From Sulfuritalea sp. (GTDB lineage: Bacteria; Pseudomonadota; Gammaproteobacteria; Burkholderiales; Rhodocyclaceae): 62,606 nt of DNA. The stretch lies in NCBI GenBank assembly GCA_030651305.1, contig JAUSCI010000074.1:1-62606 (forward strand), read 5' to 3'. Below are positions 35,150-44,560 of this stretch, piece by piece. How positions within the stretch are numbered: position 1 is the first letter of the stretch; every line of letters starts with the position of its first letter. The notes beneath the pieces were generated by a model, which did not search any database, had not been told where the DNA came from, and saw nothing but the letters and a program-made list of their open reading frames with translations. Made by a program: the position numbers and the translations under genes.

Positions 35150-35494
35150 ATGAGCAGCTTCCCCAAATGCCCCAAGTGCGGCTCGGAGTACACTTACGAA
35201 GACGAAGAAATGTTCGTCTGCCCGGAATGTGCCCACGAGTGGTCCAGGGAGGCCGCCGCAGAGGAGAATCCCGAACGGAAGGCGGAAGTACGGGATGCAG
35301 TCGGGAATATGCTTCAAGACGGCGATTCCGTGACCGTGATCAAGGATCTGAAGGTCAAAGGCTCATCGTCGGTCGTCAAGCTAGGTACGAAGGTCAGGAA
35401 TATCCGTCTTGTGGACGGCGATCACGATATCGACTGCAAGATCGATGGTATCGGTTCAATGGGACTCAAATCGGAATTCGTGAAGAAGGCGTAA
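35150..35494 (+). CDS. PhnA/YjdM-family zinc-ribbon protein
   Basis: 114 residues. N-terminal zinc ribbon [21 protein letters not shown] (two CxxC pairs, residues 7-28), then a linker and the PhnA C-terminal beta domain ([29 protein letters not shown]). Despite the old name it is not needed for phosphonate breakdown in E. coli. The function is unknown. A 63-residue gene follows 2 bp after its stop. Confidence 0.92.
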   Translation: MSSFPKCPKCGSEYTYEDEEMFVCPECAHEWSREAAAEENPERKAEVRDAVGNMLQDGDSVTVIKDLKVKGSSSVVKLGTKVRNIRLVDGDHDIDCKIDGIGSMGLKSEFVKKA

Positions 35495-35496
35495 CC

Positions 35497-35688
35497 ATGA
35501 CTGTTCGCTCTACCCTCCACCGGATCAAATTCAGCGATGTTGCACTTGGTCAGCGTTTCTTTGATCCGATCAGCGCGGAGTACTTCATGAAGCTTAGCGA
35601 CACCATGGCCGCCATGGTCACCGGCATTGGCGACGGCACTGTTCCGGACGAGTTCGAAGCTGACGACATCGTGGGCATAGACCAGTAG
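35497..35688 (+). CDS. small hypothetical protein, 63 residues
   Basis: The ATG lies 2 bp after the PhnA stop, with an AAGGCG site inside the end of that gene, so it should be translated by coupling. The acidic protein (FSDVALGQRFFDPISAEYFM) resembles small hypothetical proteins that begin with FxDL/V..G..F, but I cannot assign a family. No cysteine, signal or membrane helix is seen. Confidence 0.5.
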   Translation: MTVRSTLHRIKFSDVALGQRFFDPISAEYFMKLSDTMAAMVTGIGDGTVPDEFEADDIVGIDQ

Positions 35689-35803
35689 CGAAGATCGGTC
35701 TTGAGGGGCGCCAGAGTCAGCATGGGGCCTTTCCGGACCAGGTGTTTGGTTTGCAGGCAACAAAGAGCAGGTCTCAGGTTCCACCTTTACGGGAGTTACT
35801 CTC

Positions 35804-36061
35804 ATGCAGGAAGTATTGCAATATCTGAAGAAACACGGTCAGCGCCTTGACTCCGAGATTGCTGCAGACACGGGAATACCCCTGGCCCAGGTACGGCGGG
35901 ACATATCTGCCCTTTCAGCCCTGGGCGAAATCACCACGTGCAGCGTGACACGATTCAATGGCGACGAGCGATTTGAGGGAACTCAGTGTCGCCCTGCGTC
36001 ATTCATTCCACCCAAGTCGCCAGGCAGGAAACCCGGCGCACAAGTAAAGGTGGCCGCGTGA
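35804..36061 (+). CDS. small winged-helix regulator-like protein
   Basis: 85 residues. The first 55 form a helix-turn-helix (QEVLQYLKKHGQRLDSEIAA, then IPLAQVRRDISALSALGEI), resembling ArsR-type or DeoR-type small winged helices. The tail holds one Cys pair (TCSVTRF ... TQCRP) and ends PPKSPGRKPGAQ. It may bind DNA, but no partner gene is recognised. The stop overlaps the next gene's GTG (GTGA). Confidence 0.6.
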   Translation: MQEVLQYLKKHGQRLDSEIAADTGIPLAQVRRDISALSALGEITTCSVTRFNGDERFEGTQCRPASFIPPKSPGRKPGAQVKVAA

Positions 36062-36306
36062 CCCTGTCCTCTCCTGCAACCATCTACTGCTACCACTGTG
36101 GCAGAAATCATCCCCGCGAAGAAATGCGCCAGATTGAAACCAAGGGCGGCAAGAAGTGGCGCTGCATCCAGTCGATTGCTGCGACCAGGAAGAATAGCAG
36201 TCAGCGCGATGCCTTTGGCAAGACGGTCACCGCCATCAACAAGTCCGAAAACCAGGCGCGAATCAAGTCGCGGCTGGACGCTGAACGATTGGTGGCCGGG
36301 CGCTAG
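36058..36306 (+). CDS. small cysteine-containing hypothetical protein, 82 residues
   Basis: GTG start overlapping the winged-helix gene by 4 nt. The N-terminus YCYHCGRNHPREEM has a CxxC followed by a conserved His and a lone later Cys (RCIQSI), so half a zinc finger is visible. The rest is basic and rich in Lys/Arg. It is probably a partner or companion of the upstream winged-helix protein. Function not recognised. Confidence 0.5.
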   Translation: MTLSSPATIYCYHCGRNHPREEMRQIETKGGKKWRCIQSIAATRKNSSQRDAFGKTVTAINKSENQARIKSRLDAERLVAGR

Positions 36307-36369
36307 GGTCGGTCGGCCTTGAGCAGGATCAGCGCCAAAAGCTCGCGCCGGGAAATCTGGCGAGGCACC

Positions 36370-36855
36370 TTATCCCGGTGATTCCACCCCAGGCGAAAAG
36401 TGCGGCGCCCACTCTGGCTTTTGGCGCAGCGCGGCGGCGTGTTTCGAGGCAACGCGGGCTATCCGCTCGGGAGCAAAATCCTGTTGCGCCAGTGCCATGC
36501 CACGATCAAAGACTTCGCGATAGTGGCTGATCAAGCCATTGTGAAGGTCGACGCAACAGATGCCATCGAAGCCAACCCTTCGTCCCAGCGCCTGGGGCTG
36601 CAAGGATTCATAACTGAATCGATAGCTGGCGTAGCCCTGATCACCGGAACACACTGGCTGGAAGAATTCCCACCGAAAATTCCGCGCACCCGCGTAAAAG
36701 TGATCCAGCATTTCTCCTAGTCCCTGAGGTCCCTGCTTGGGACCGAAGAAATAGTCCTCGTAAATGCCGTCGGGCGTAAAACAGCCGGCGAGAGCCTCGG
36801 CATCCCCGATCTCGATCGCGCTTGCCAATCGTTTCAGTAGCTGTTCGAAGTCCAT
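36370..36855 (-). CDS. SnoaL/NTF2-like protein
   Basis: About 161 residues with the cone-shaped NTF2 pattern: an N-terminal helix (FEQLLKRLASAIEIGDAEALAGCF), TPDGIYEDYFFG with a hydrophobic pocket, and beta strands around FRWEFFQPVC and YASYRFSYES. Family members are isomerases, hydrolases or ligand binders. The ATG at 36855 is used; a GTG three codons upstream (36864) is the alternative. It follows the orphan ABC ATPase gene by about 21 bp. Confidence 0.65.
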   Translation of the reverse strand: MDFEQLLKRLASAIEIGDAEALAGCFTPDGIYEDYFFGPKQGPQGLGEMLDHFYAGARNFRWEFFQPVCSGDQGYASYRFSYESLQPQALGRRVGFDGICCVDLHNGLISHYREVFDRGMALAQQDFAPERIARVASKHAAALRQKPEWAPHFSPGVESPG

Positions 36856-36876
36856 ATCCGGCACCCGGTTCCAAGC

Positions 36877-37704
36877 TCAGGGATGGCCTGATGATTGCTC
36901 AGCAATGCGGAGATCCTGGCTGTAGGGCGGACTTTCCATGTGGAACGCCACCGGCCCGCTGGGCCGGGCATGAATGAACTGGTCAACGAAGGGAACAGTG
37001 GAGGCCAGCAGTTCTTCCGGCGTACCCTCGGCCTCCACGACGCCTTTGTAGAGCAGGTAGGCGTAGTCCGCCACCTTCAGCGATTCCGACACGTCGTAGG
37101 TAACGATGATCGACGTTGCGCCCAGCGCATCGTTCAGGCGCCGGATCAGCAGCGCAATCACGTTGAGCGAGATCGGATCGAGGCCGCCGAACGGCTCGTC
37201 GTAAATGGTCAGCATCGGGTCGACGGCGATGGCTCTGGCCAACGCCACGCGACGCGCCATGCCGCCCGAGAGTTCGCTGGTCATCAACCCCGTCGTGCCG
37301 CGCAGGCCGACCGCCTGCAGCTTCATCAGGACCAGGCTGCGGATCAGCGCTTCAGGCAGATCCGTGAGTTCGCGCATGGGAAAGGCGATGTTGTCGTAGA
37401 CCGACATGTCGCTGAACAACCCGCCGGCCTGGAACATCATGCCCATCTGCCGCCGCATTTCGTATAGTCCCTTGTGGTCCAGTTCATGGATGACTTTTCC
37501 GTCCACCAGTACGCTGCCTCGATCGGGCCGCAACTGCCCTCCGATCATCCGCAGCAGGGTGCTTTTGCCCGAGCCGCTGGCACCGAGGATTGCCGCCACC
37601 TTGCCGCGCGGCACCTTGAGATTGATGCCCTCCAGGACTTTCCGGTCACCATAGGAAAAATGAAGGTCTTTGATCTCGATGAGAGTGTCGGATTCTTGGC
37701 TCAT
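36877..37704 (-). CDS. orphan MlaF-type ABC ATPase with altered H-loop
   Basis: 275 residues. Walker A GASGSGKSTLL, MlaF-type QAGGLFSDMSVYDNIAFPMRE, signature LSGGMARR and Walker B LTIYDEPFGGLDP are all present. The H-loop His, expected in a VTHD motif, is replaced by Tyr203 (IVTYDVSES). No permease, MCE protein or lipoprotein lies next to it, unlike the complete system at 17.6-21.1 kb. It may serve a permease elsewhere, or be a slow or regulatory ATPase. The start at 37704 gives SQESDTLIEIKDLHFSYGD. Confidence 0.82.
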   Translation of the reverse strand: MSQESDTLIEIKDLHFSYGDRKVLEGINLKVPRGKVAAILGASGSGKSTLLRMIGGQLRPDRGSVLVDGKVIHELDHKGLYEMRRQMGMMFQAGGLFSDMSVYDNIAFPMRELTDLPEALIRSLVLMKLQAVGLRGTTGLMTSELSGGMARRVALARAIAVDPMLTIYDEPFGGLDPISLNVIALLIRRLNDALGATSIIVTYDVSESLKVADYAYLLYKGVVEAEGTPEELLASTVPFVDQFIHARPSGPVAFHMESPPYSQDLRIAEQSSGHP

Positions 37705-38249
37705 GTTTTCTTTACCTGCCGAATGGGAAGAACTGCCTTGGATGGATCGATATGTTGTCACGGATTTCGCCGTATCGCCAGCGCCGACTTCTTGCCGGCG
37801 CGGATCGCGTTCGACCGGGCGTCAACGGCAAAAGCCTGTTCCGGAAGATTCACCAAAACAGGCTCTTTGCTTACCGCTTTAGCTGTACTTGTTGTGCGCC
37901 CGCAAGCTGAAACTCAAATCGGCGCTGCCCGTCAGGGCTGGAGCCCGGAAGACTCCTGGTCAAAAGGTGAAACGCTACTTCGCGGACGTTTGTTCAGCGC
38001 TAAGTTCCTCCCGAAAAGGCCTTCAGGGTGAAAGCAATTTCACTCTATGCCTCGGCGCGGGCGATGTCAAATCGACGATGCCGAAATGACCGCAGGCCCA
38101 GTGCGGGCAATGCCTATTGGGTGTACCATCTGCCTTGGCCCGCCGCATTCGACCAAGATCGCGGATCGCGGGCAGGGCAGCTTTTCCGATTTCGCCGCCT
38201 GGCTTTCCACTAGCGTGCGGCCAACACTTACACTGTCAGGAGAACTCAA
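37705..38249. other. 545-bp intergenic region with a repeat copy and a hairpin
   Basis: No reliable gene. It contains a copy of the dispersed repeat (37768-37792), an 8-bp inverted repeat AGCCTGTT/AACAGGCT (37833-37864) followed by CTTTG, and unremarkable GC-rich sequence. A 66-codon frame at 37889-38089 has no ribosome binding site or recognisable family. The ABC gene reads away from this region and the 44-residue gene begins at its right end. Confidence 0.5.
37768..37792 (-). repeat. dispersed 25-bp repeat copy
   Basis: Full core with the right end CGATACGGCG (minus strand); nearly identical to the copy at 1018. The flank CTTGCCGGCG is shared with the rne copy. Intergenic, about 65 bp before the ABC ATPase start codon. 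Confidence 0.75.
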
Positions 38250-38384
38250 ATGGCCAAGGGACAATTGCGCAGCAATCGCGAACAGAAAAAGCCCAAGAAG
38301 GACAAGACCAAGCCCGCTGCACCGGCTTCGCCTTTCGGCGGCGCGCAGGGCAAATCGTCGATTCCCACTCCGATCAAGAAGTAA
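38250..38384 (+). CDS. small Lys-rich protein, 44 residues
   Basis: ATG preceded by AGGAG at 7 nt. The product begins MAKGQLRSNREQKKPKKDKT and ends in a Pro/Gly-rich tail (GKSSIPTPIKK). It is strongly basic and disordered, like small proteins of unknown role that are conserved in betaproteobacteria; nucleic-acid or ribosome binding is possible. It is too short for most gene calls. It lies 93 bp before yaeQ in the same direction. Confidence 0.6.
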   Translation: MAKGQLRSNREQKKPKKDKTKPAAPASPFGGAQGKSSIPTPIKK

Positions 38385-38477
38385 GCCGGCGGAGACGCGG
38401 GCTTGCGGAGCCCGCCGTAGCCGTACCAACCACCGATACCACTCGTGGATCGCGCAAGCGATGACGAATTGCTTGCC

Positions 38478-39026
38478 ATGGCCCTCAAATCAACCATCTT
38501 CAGGATAGAGCTGCAGATCGCCGATCTGGATCGCAATTACTATCAGAACCATACCCTGACTGTCGCCCGCCATCCGTCGGAAACCGACGAACGCATGATG
38601 GCGCGGGTGCTTGCCTTCGCGCTACACGCCGACGACGCCCTGACATTCGGCAAGGGACTGTCGTCCGATGACGAACCCGATCTTTGGCGCAAGGACCTGA
38701 CCGGCGCCATCGAACTCTGGATCGAGGTGGGCCTGCCCGAAGAAAAGCGCATCCGGCGTGCCTGCGGACGTGCCCGGCAGGTCGTGGTGCTGACTTACGG
38801 CGGCCGTATCGCGGATATGTGGTGGCAGCAGAACAAGGCGGCCCTGCAACGGCAGGACAATCTCGCCGTCATCAATATTTCAGCGGAAGAATCAAAGGCA
38901 CTGGCGGCCCTGGCAGAGCGCGGCATGCAGTTGCAATGCACGCTGCAGGAGGCCGAACTCTGGTTGATCGTCGATGGCGAGAGCACGCGAATCGCGCCGG
39001 AAATCAGACTGGCGCCATCCGCCTGA
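38478..39026 (+). CDS. yaeQ: YaeQ-family protein
   Basis: 182 residues, matching the E. coli length. It has the YaeQ core HPSETDERMMARVLAFALHAD, then GLSSDDEPDLWRKDLTGAIELWIEVGLP and WWQQNK. The fold is related to PD-(D/E)XK nucleases and the role is unclear. I use the ATG at 38478, which gives MALKSTIFRIELQIADLDRN like E. coli YaeQ; a GTG 11 codons upstream would add residues not seen there. Confidence 0.93.
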   Translation: MALKSTIFRIELQIADLDRNYYQNHTLTVARHPSETDERMMARVLAFALHADDALTFGKGLSSDDEPDLWRKDLTGAIELWIEVGLPEEKRIRRACGRARQVVVLTYGGRIADMWWQQNKAALQRQDNLAVINISAEESKALAALAERGMQLQCTLQEAELWLIVDGESTRIAPEIRLAPSA

Positions 39027-39085
39027 GGTTGTTACAGCCGTGGCCTGCATTTGATCGAACGGGATCGGTGCGGCGTTACCGGCTG

Positions 39086-39532
39086 TCAGTTCATTTCATC
39101 CTGTCCCAGCAGCATCAGTTCCTGTATGCCTTTCGGGGTGCCGGGCAGTTGCGCTATGTGAACCGCCGTCAGGCCATCGACGCGGGCAATATCAATATCG
39201 GCGCCGACGGCCAGCAGCAGTTCGACCGGCCCGGCCTGACCGTTGAGAATGGCCACGATCAACGGCGTGTTGCCATCCTCGTCCTGCGGATCGATTTCGC
39301 AGCCGGCGCTCACCAATGTCGCTGCGATGCTGGCGTGGCCGCCGGCAGCGGCCGCGTGCAGCGGGCGCTGCTGCTTCGGGCCGACAACTTCAAGATGGGT
39401 GCCGGCCTCCGTCATCACCTTCACCGCAGCCACGCAGCCAAGTTTGGCGGCGACAAACAGCGGCGGCCCCTCGCGGGCGAGCAGGGCTTCGGTGAGGCTG
39501 GCATTGACCCAATCGGCGGGGCTAAGGTCCAT
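39086..39532 (-). CDS. ankyrin-repeat protein
   Basis: 148 residues with about four ankyrin repeats (GPPLFVAAKLGCVAAVKVM; QQRPLHAAAAGGHASIAATL; GNTPLIVAILNGQAGPVELL; GLTAVHIAQL). The N-terminal cap begins LSPADWVNASL. No signal peptide, so it is cytoplasmic, and it probably binds another protein. It sits 12 bp after the dienelactone hydrolase gene and is likely cotranscribed. Confidence 0.85.
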   Translation of the reverse strand: MDLSPADWVNASLTEALLAREGPPLFVAAKLGCVAAVKVMTEAGTHLEVVGPKQQRPLHAAAAGGHASIAATLVSAGCEIDPQDEDGNTPLIVAILNGQAGPVELLLAVGADIDIARVDGLTAVHIAQLPGTPKGIQELMLLGQDEMN

Positions 39533-39544
39533 GGCGGTCCCTCT

Positions 39545-40216
39545 TCAAACCAGGTGTCTGGCGAGAAAGGCCAGTGTCCGCTCCCATGCCTGGGCGGCAC
39601 AGATCGCGTCGTAGACCTCGCCGCGCCGTTCGTTGAAAAAGGCGTGGTCGGCATCATACCGATACAGTTCCGGCGTCGCGCCCTTGGCGCGCATCGCGGC
39701 TTCGAGGGCGTCAACGGCAGCCGGCGTGCACCAATCGTCGCGGCTGGCAAAGTGCCCCTGAAATGGAATCCGAATGTCGGCGGAATCGGCGAACTCCCTC
39801 GGCGGGATGCCGTAGAAACACACGGCGGCCGACAAGTTCGGCACATGCACGGCGGCGGCAATGGTCAGCGCGCCACCCATGCAAAAACCCATGGCGGCGA
39901 CCTTGCCGCCGCCGTCGAGGCGGCGCAGATAATCGACGGCGCCGCGAATGTCCTGATGCGTGGCGCCCGGAAAATCGAGGCCGTTCATCAGGTGGCTGGC
40001 CTCGTCGGGTTTCTGGGTAACGCGGCCCTGGAACAGATCGACTGCCAGCGCATTGAATCCGGCACGGGCAAAGCGGTCGGCAACGCCGCAGATCTGGTCA
40101 TTGAGACCCCACCATTCCTGGATCACCACCACGCCCGGGCAACCCTTGCCGCCATTGGCGAGATAACCGCGACAGGCGCTGGCATCCGGCCGGCTGAATT
40201 CGATCATTTGTCCCAT
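39545..40216 (-). CDS. dienelactone hydrolase-family protein
   Basis: 223 residues, alpha/beta hydrolase. The nucleophile elbow is GFCMGGA with Cys as expected for dienelactone hydrolases, then Asp in SRDDWCTP and His in DADHAFFNE complete the triad. GAGGAGACAGGT lies before the ATG at 40216. Such enzymes open lactones in chlorocatechol pathways, but many act on other esters; nothing here shows a chloroaromatic pathway. Confidence 0.88.
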   Translation of the reverse strand: MGQMIEFSRPDASACRGYLANGGKGCPGVVVIQEWWGLNDQICGVADRFARAGFNALAVDLFQGRVTQKPDEASHLMNGLDFPGATHQDIRGAVDYLRRLDGGGKVAAMGFCMGGALTIAAAVHVPNLSAAVCFYGIPPREFADSADIRIPFQGHFASRDDWCTPAAVDALEAAMRAKGATPELYRYDADHAFFNERRGEVYDAICAAQAWERTLAFLARHLV

Positions 40217-40269
40217 ACCTGTCTCCTCACCTGCTGCAGACCTCCTAATTTACCGGAATTCTGCAGCCA

Positions 40270-40297
40270 TCGACGAGCGCGAGCCCTCTCGTATAAT
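40270..40297 (+). promoter_or_regulatory. sigma-70-like promoter of dapD
   Basis: -35-like TCGACG (40270-40275), 16-bp spacer, consensus -10 TATAAT (40292-40297). It lies about 99 bp before the dapD ATG, which leaves a leader of about 90 nt. Confidence 0.45.
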
Positions 40298-40395
40298 GAT
40301 TTCATCCGCATTGCGCGGGTCGCGGCGCATGAGGAATGTCTCGAAGCGGCGCGCCGGATCGACGATTATTGTCTGTCTCTCTAAAAGAGGTTGCC

Positions 40396-41214
40396 ATGAA
40401 TGAACTCCAGCAGATCATCGAACAGGCGTGGGAAGACCGCGCCACACTCAGCCCCGGCATTGCTCCGGCGCGCATCGGCAATGCGGTTGCGCAGGTGCTG
40501 GGCGAACTCGATAGCGGCGCACTGCGCGTAGCGGAAAAAATCGATGGCCAGTGGACCACGCATCAGTGGATAAAGAAAGCCGTGCTGCTGTCCTTTCGCC
40601 TTGAGGACAACGTGCTGATGGAGGGCGGCCCGATGCGCTACTTCGACAAGGTGCCGAACAAGTTCGCCCACTACGACACCTACAACTTCCAGCAGGGAGG
40701 CTTCCGCGTGGTGCCTCCGGCTGTCGCCCGGCATGGCAGTTTTGTCGGGAAGGACGTGATCCTGCTGCCCTGCTTCGTAGACATCGGCGCCTATATTGAC
40801 GAAGGCACGACGGTGGGTGCCTGGGCCACCGTGGGCTCCTGCGCGCAGATCGGCAAGAACGTGCACCTGTCCGGCGGCATCGGCATCGGCGGCGTGCTCG
40901 AACCGCTGCCGGCCAACCCGACAATCATCGGCGATAACTGCTTCGTCGGCGCCCGCGCCGAAATCGTCGAGGGCGTCATCGTCGAAGACAACTGCGTTAT
41001 TGCAACGGGTGTGTATATCGGCCAGAGCACAAAGATCTATGATCGTGCCACCGGCGAAGTGATCTACGGCAGGGTTCCGCAAGGCTCGGTGGTGGTCAGC
41101 GGCAGCCTGCCGGCGGCGGACGGCAAGTACAGCCTCTACTGCGCCGTCATCATCAAGAAAGTGGATGCGCAAACGCGAGCCACGACCGCCATAAACGAAC
41201 TGCTTCGCGACTGA
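40396..41214 (+). CDS. dapD: tetrahydrodipicolinate N-succinyltransferase
   Basis: 272 residues, the usual length. A left-handed beta-helix of hexapeptide repeats ([39 protein letters not shown]) follows the N-terminal helical domain ([17 protein letters not shown]). The enzyme transfers succinyl from succinyl-CoA in lysine and diaminopimelate synthesis. AGAGG precedes the ATG. It is followed by pilU, dapE and prmB in the same direction, so two steps of the succinylase route flank pilU. Confidence 0.97.
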   Translation: MNELQQIIEQAWEDRATLSPGIAPARIGNAVAQVLGELDSGALRVAEKIDGQWTTHQWIKKAVLLSFRLEDNVLMEGGPMRYFDKVPNKFAHYDTYNFQQGGFRVVPPAVARHGSFVGKDVILLPCFVDIGAYIDEGTTVGAWATVGSCAQIGKNVHLSGGIGIGGVLEPLPANPTIIGDNCFVGARAEIVEGVIVEDNCVIATGVYIGQSTKIYDRATGEVIYGRVPQGSVVVSGSLPAADGKYSLYCAVIIKKVDAQTRATTAINELLRD

Positions 41215-41246
41215 CGCGCAAGACAACACGCAAGGGAGACAAAAGC

Positions 41247-42428
41247 ATGGGCACTATGCAAAGACTGTTTCAGTTGATGTCGGAAAAAAAGGCTTCGGAC
41301 CTGTTTGTCTCCGTCGGCTCGCCGATCCACATCAAGATCAACGGCAACGCGATGCCGATCAATCAGACGCTGATGGACGCGGCAACCATCATGACCCTCT
41401 TCGGCGAAGTCCTGACCGAAAAGCAGATGAACGAGTTCCTCGAGGAAATGGAATTCAACGGCGCCTACAACATGCCCGGCACCGGCAATTTCCGTCTCTC
41501 CTGCTTTCGCCAGAAAGGTTCGCCGGCGCTGGTGGTGCGCTACATACCCAGCGACATTCCGGATTTCGACAGCCTCGACCTGCCGGAGGTGCTCAAGGAC
41601 GTCATCATGGAAAAGCGCGGCCTGATCCTGATGGTGGGCGCTACCGGATCGGGCAAGTCGACCACGCTGACCTCGATGATCGACTATCGCAACGCGCGCA
41701 AGGCCGGCCACATCCTGACACTTGAAGATCCGGTGGAATTCATCTTCCAGAACAAGAAGTCCATCGTCAATCAGCGCGAAGTCGGCTCCGACACCAAGGC
41801 CTTCCACATCGCCTTGAAGAACGCCTTGCGCCAGGCCCCCGATGTCATTTTCATCGGCGAGGTGCGCGACAAGGACACCATGAGCCAGTCGATCGCCTAT
41901 GCCCAGTCGGGCCACCTGTGCATGGCGACGCTGCATGCCAACAACAGCTATCACGCCATGAGCCGGATCATCAGTTTCTATCCGCTGGAAAACCGTCCGG
42001 CCCTGCTCGCCGACCTCGCCGTCACCCTGAAATGCGTGATTTCCCAGCGGCTGGTCAAGAAGCCCGATGGCGGTCGCGCGCCAGCCGTCGAAGTGCTGCT
42101 CAACTCGCGTTACATCGCCGAACTGATCGACAAGGGCGACCTCAACGAAATCAAGGACGCCATGGAAAAGAGCATGGTGCCCGGCAGCCAGACCTTCGAA
42201 CAATGCCTGTTCACCCTGTACAAGAGCGGCAAGATCACCCTTGAGGAAGCGCTCAATAACGCCGACTCGGCCAACAACCTGCAACAGGTCATCAACAACG
42301 CCGCCGACCCGGCCGCAGCCGCCGCCGCGGCATCCGCCGCCGATGCCGACAAATCCGCCGCGCCCGACTATACGAAATCCGTCGCACCGGGATCCTTCAG
42401 CGAATTCAAGCTGGATATGGACGCCTGA
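41247..42428 (+). CDS. pilU: type IV pilus retraction ATPase PilU
   Basis: 393 residues. Walker [12 protein letters not shown], Walker B-like segment [10 protein letters not shown], and His box [12 protein letters not shown] are those of PilT/PilU. The N-terminus [21 protein letters not shown] and the extended C-terminus fit PilU rather than PilT. It works with PilT in twitching motility. The C-terminal 45 residues are an Ala/Asp-rich, probably disordered tail ([17 protein letters not shown]). It starts 32 bp after dapD. Confidence 0.93.
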   Translation: MGTMQRLFQLMSEKKASDLFVSVGSPIHIKINGNAMPINQTLMDAATIMTLFGEVLTEKQMNEFLEEMEFNGAYNMPGTGNFRLSCFRQKGSPALVVRYIPSDIPDFDSLDLPEVLKDVIMEKRGLILMVGATGSGKSTTLTSMIDYRNARKAGHILTLEDPVEFIFQNKKSIVNQREVGSDTKAFHIALKNALRQAPDVIFIGEVRDKDTMSQSIAYAQSGHLCMATLHANNSYHAMSRIISFYPLENRPALLADLAVTLKCVISQRLVKKPDGGRAPAVEVLLNSRYIAELIDKGDLNEIKDAMEKSMVPGSQTFEQCLFTLYKSGKITLEEALNNADSANNLQQVINNAADPAAAAAAASAADADKSAAPDYTKSVAPGSFSEFKLDMDA

Positions 42429-42432
42429 TCTG

Positions 42433-43563
42433 ATGCCGGTGTTGGAAAAAGCCCGGGCACTGATCGCCCGCCCTTCAATAACGCCTGAAGACGCCGGTTG
42501 CCTCGATCTCATCGCCTCCTGGCTGAAACCGCTGGGCTTCAGCATCGAACGCATCGATGTCGGCGGCGTCTCGAACTTGTGGGCACGGCGCGGTACCGGT
42601 GGCCAACTGATCTGTTTCGCCGGTCATACCGATGTCGTGCCGCCGGGGCCATTGGAACAATGGACGTCCCCTCCTTTCGCGCCGACCGTTCGCGACGGGT
42701 ATCTATACGGTCGCGGGGCGGCCGACATGAAAAGTTCGATCGCCGCCTGCGTCGTCGCAGTTGAACGCCTCATAAATCGCCGTGCCACCAGCGCCGACTC
42801 TTTGGCTCTATTGCTCACCTCCGACGAAGAAGGCGACGCAGTGGATGGCACCGTGCGCGTGGTGGAAGCGCTGCGGGCGCGCAATGAAACCGTCGACTTC
42901 TGCATCGTCGGCGAACCCACGTGTGTCAGCCGCCTCGGCGATACGATGAAAAACGGACGCCGCGGCTCGCTCTCGGCGACCCTCAGCATCAAGGGTGTGC
43001 AAGGCCATGTCGCCTATCCGCATCTGGTGAAGAACCCGGTGCACCTCGTCGCGCCCGCATTGGCGGAACTGGCGTCGACGACATGGGATGCCGGCAACGA
43101 GCATTTTCCGCCCACCAGTTTCCAGATTTCCAATGCCCATGCCGGAACCGGCGCCGGCAATGTCGTGCCGGGAAGCTTCGAGATCATGTTCAACTTCCGC
43201 TTCTCGACGGCCAGCACGGTGGCAGGCTTGCAGTCCCGCGTCCATGCCCTGCTCGACAGCCACCCGTTCGAATACGACATTCGCTGGACGCTCGGCGCAA
43301 AGCCCTTTCTGACGTCGCGCGGCGCCCTGTGCGCAGCGCTGACCGATGCAGTTGCCGGCGAAGTCGGCATTGCCCCCGAACCATCGACCACCGGCGGAAC
43401 GTCGGACGGCCGCTTCATCGCCGATATCTGCCCGCAACTGGTGGAATTCGGTCCGGTCAACGCCAGCATTCACCGGATTGACGAATGCATCGCCGTCGCC
43501 GATCTGGAACCGCTGGCGCGCATTTACGAGCACACCTTCGACCGCCTGATGTCAAACAGATGA
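42433..43563 (+). CDS. dapE: succinyl-diaminopimelate desuccinylase
   Basis: 376 residues of the M20 metallopeptidase-like family. Metal ligands are seen in [29 protein letters not shown] and VGEPTC, and the late [12 protein letters not shown]. It removes succinate from N-succinyl-LL-2,6-diaminopimelate in lysine synthesis. It begins 4 bp after pilU and overlaps prmB by 4 nt. A dispersed repeat copy lies within it (42778-42802), encoding the loop RRATSADS; the loop has the same length as in E. coli DapE. Confidence 0.96.
   Translation: MPVLEKARALIARPSITPEDAGCLDLIASWLKPLGFSIERIDVGGVSNLWARRGTGGQLICFAGHTDVVPPGPLEQWTSPPFAPTVRDGYLYGRGAADMKSSIAACVVAVERLINRRATSADSLALLLTSDEEGDAVDGTVRVVEALRARNETVDFCIVGEPTCVSRLGDTMKNGRRGSLSATLSIKGVQGHVAYPHLVKNPVHLVAPALAELASTTWDAGNEHFPPTSFQISNAHAGTGAGNVVPGSFEIMFNFRFSTASTVAGLQSRVHALLDSHPFEYDIRWTLGAKPFLTSRGALCAALTDAVAGEVGIAPEPSTTGGTSDGRFIADICPQLVEFGPVNASIHRIDECIAVADLEPLARIYEHTFDRLMSNR
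42778..42802 (-). repeat. dispersed 25-bp repeat copy inside dapE
   Basis: Nearly identical to the intergenic copy at 47962 over the full 25 bp and its flank. It lies in the coding sequence of a surface loop between two strands and does not change the loop length. Confidence 0.55.
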
Positions 43564-44453
43564 ACAACGCCACCGACGAACTTGTCACTGTCCGCGACTG
43601 GCTGCGCTGGGCAGTCAGCCGCTTCAACGAGGCCGGGCTGTCTTACGGCCACGGCACCGACAATGCCTGGGACGAAGCCGTCTGGTTGGTCCTCGCCACC
43701 CTGCATCTGCCACGAGACACGCTGGAACCCTGGCTCGACGCACACCTGACGCAGCAGGAGCGCCTGACGCTGCTGAACAACCTCCAGCAGCGCGTGGCGC
43801 ACCGCCTGCCCACTGCCTATCTGGTGCAGGAAGCCTGGCTCGGACCCTTCCGTTTCTATGTCGATCAGCGCGTCATCGTGCCGCGCTCCTACTTCGCCGA
43901 ACTGCTGGAAAACGGCTTCGCACCGTGGATCGAAGATGCGGAGTGCGTCGGCACCGCGCTCGACCTGTGCACCGGCTCGGGTTGTCTGGCGATCCTGATG
44001 GCCCACGCCTTTCCCAATGCCGCCGTAGACGCGATCGACATCTCTGCCGATGCCCTCGCCGTGGCAGGCCGCAACATCGCCGATTACGGGCTCGATGATC
44101 GCGTGCAGGCGATCGAATCCGATCTGTTCGCGGCAGTCGAAGGCAAGCGCTACGACCTCATTTTGTGCAACCCGCCCTACGTCACCACTGCGGCGATGAA
44201 CGCCCTGCCGGCCGAGTACCGCCACGAACCGGCGCTGGCGCTGGCTGCCGGCGCCGATGGCCTTGACGTGGTGCGCCGCATCCTCGGCGAAGCGCGCGAG
44301 CACCTCAATCCCGGTGGCCTGCTGGCGGTCGAAGTCGGCCACGATCAGGAACTGGTCGAAGCCGCCTTTCCAGATTTGCCTGCCGTCTGGCTGGATACCG
44401 AGCACGCCGAGGGCAAGGTGTTTCTCGTCACGCGCGACGACCTGCTGGCCTGA
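43560..44453 (+). CDS. prmB: ribosomal protein L3 N5-glutamine methyltransferase
   Basis: 297 residues. An N-terminal helical domain with [17 protein letters not shown] is followed by the SAM-dependent methyltransferase fold: [12 protein letters not shown] and the catalytic NPPY at N204-Y207 (LILCNPPYV). The W..EA motif and length are those of PrmB, which methylates a Gln of L3. ATGA overlap with dapE. Confidence 0.92.
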   Translation: MNNATDELVTVRDWLRWAVSRFNEAGLSYGHGTDNAWDEAVWLVLATLHLPRDTLEPWLDAHLTQQERLTLLNNLQQRVAHRLPTAYLVQEAWLGPFRFYVDQRVIVPRSYFAELLENGFAPWIEDAECVGTALDLCTGSGCLAILMAHAFPNAAVDAIDISADALAVAGRNIADYGLDDRVQAIESDLFAAVEGKRYDLILCNPPYVTTAAMNALPAEYRHEPALALAAGADGLDVVRRILGEAREHLNPGGLLAVEVGHDQELVEAAFPDLPAVWLDTEHAEGKVFLVTRDDLLA

Positions 44454-44528
44454 GCAAGCCCACGACTCCAGCGGGCGTCAAGGTAGTTGTCGCCTCAGTC
44501 ATGAAGTTCACCCGATAATTGTGGTAAC

Positions 44529-44536
44529 GTAGCTAC
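44529..44536. promoter_or_regulatory. palindrome at the phd-vapC-like promoter
   Basis: GTAGCTAC within GTAACGTAGCTACATTAT, 24 bp before the antitoxin ATG. A palindrome here is the expected place for autorepression by the antitoxin. Confidence 0.4.
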
Positions 44537-44560
44537 ATTATCTGAATCAAAGGTGCCTCC

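Noticed and set aside
37889-38089. 66-codon frame in the gap after the ABC ATPase gene
   Set aside because: No ribosome binding site, no recognisable domain, ordinary random-frame composition.
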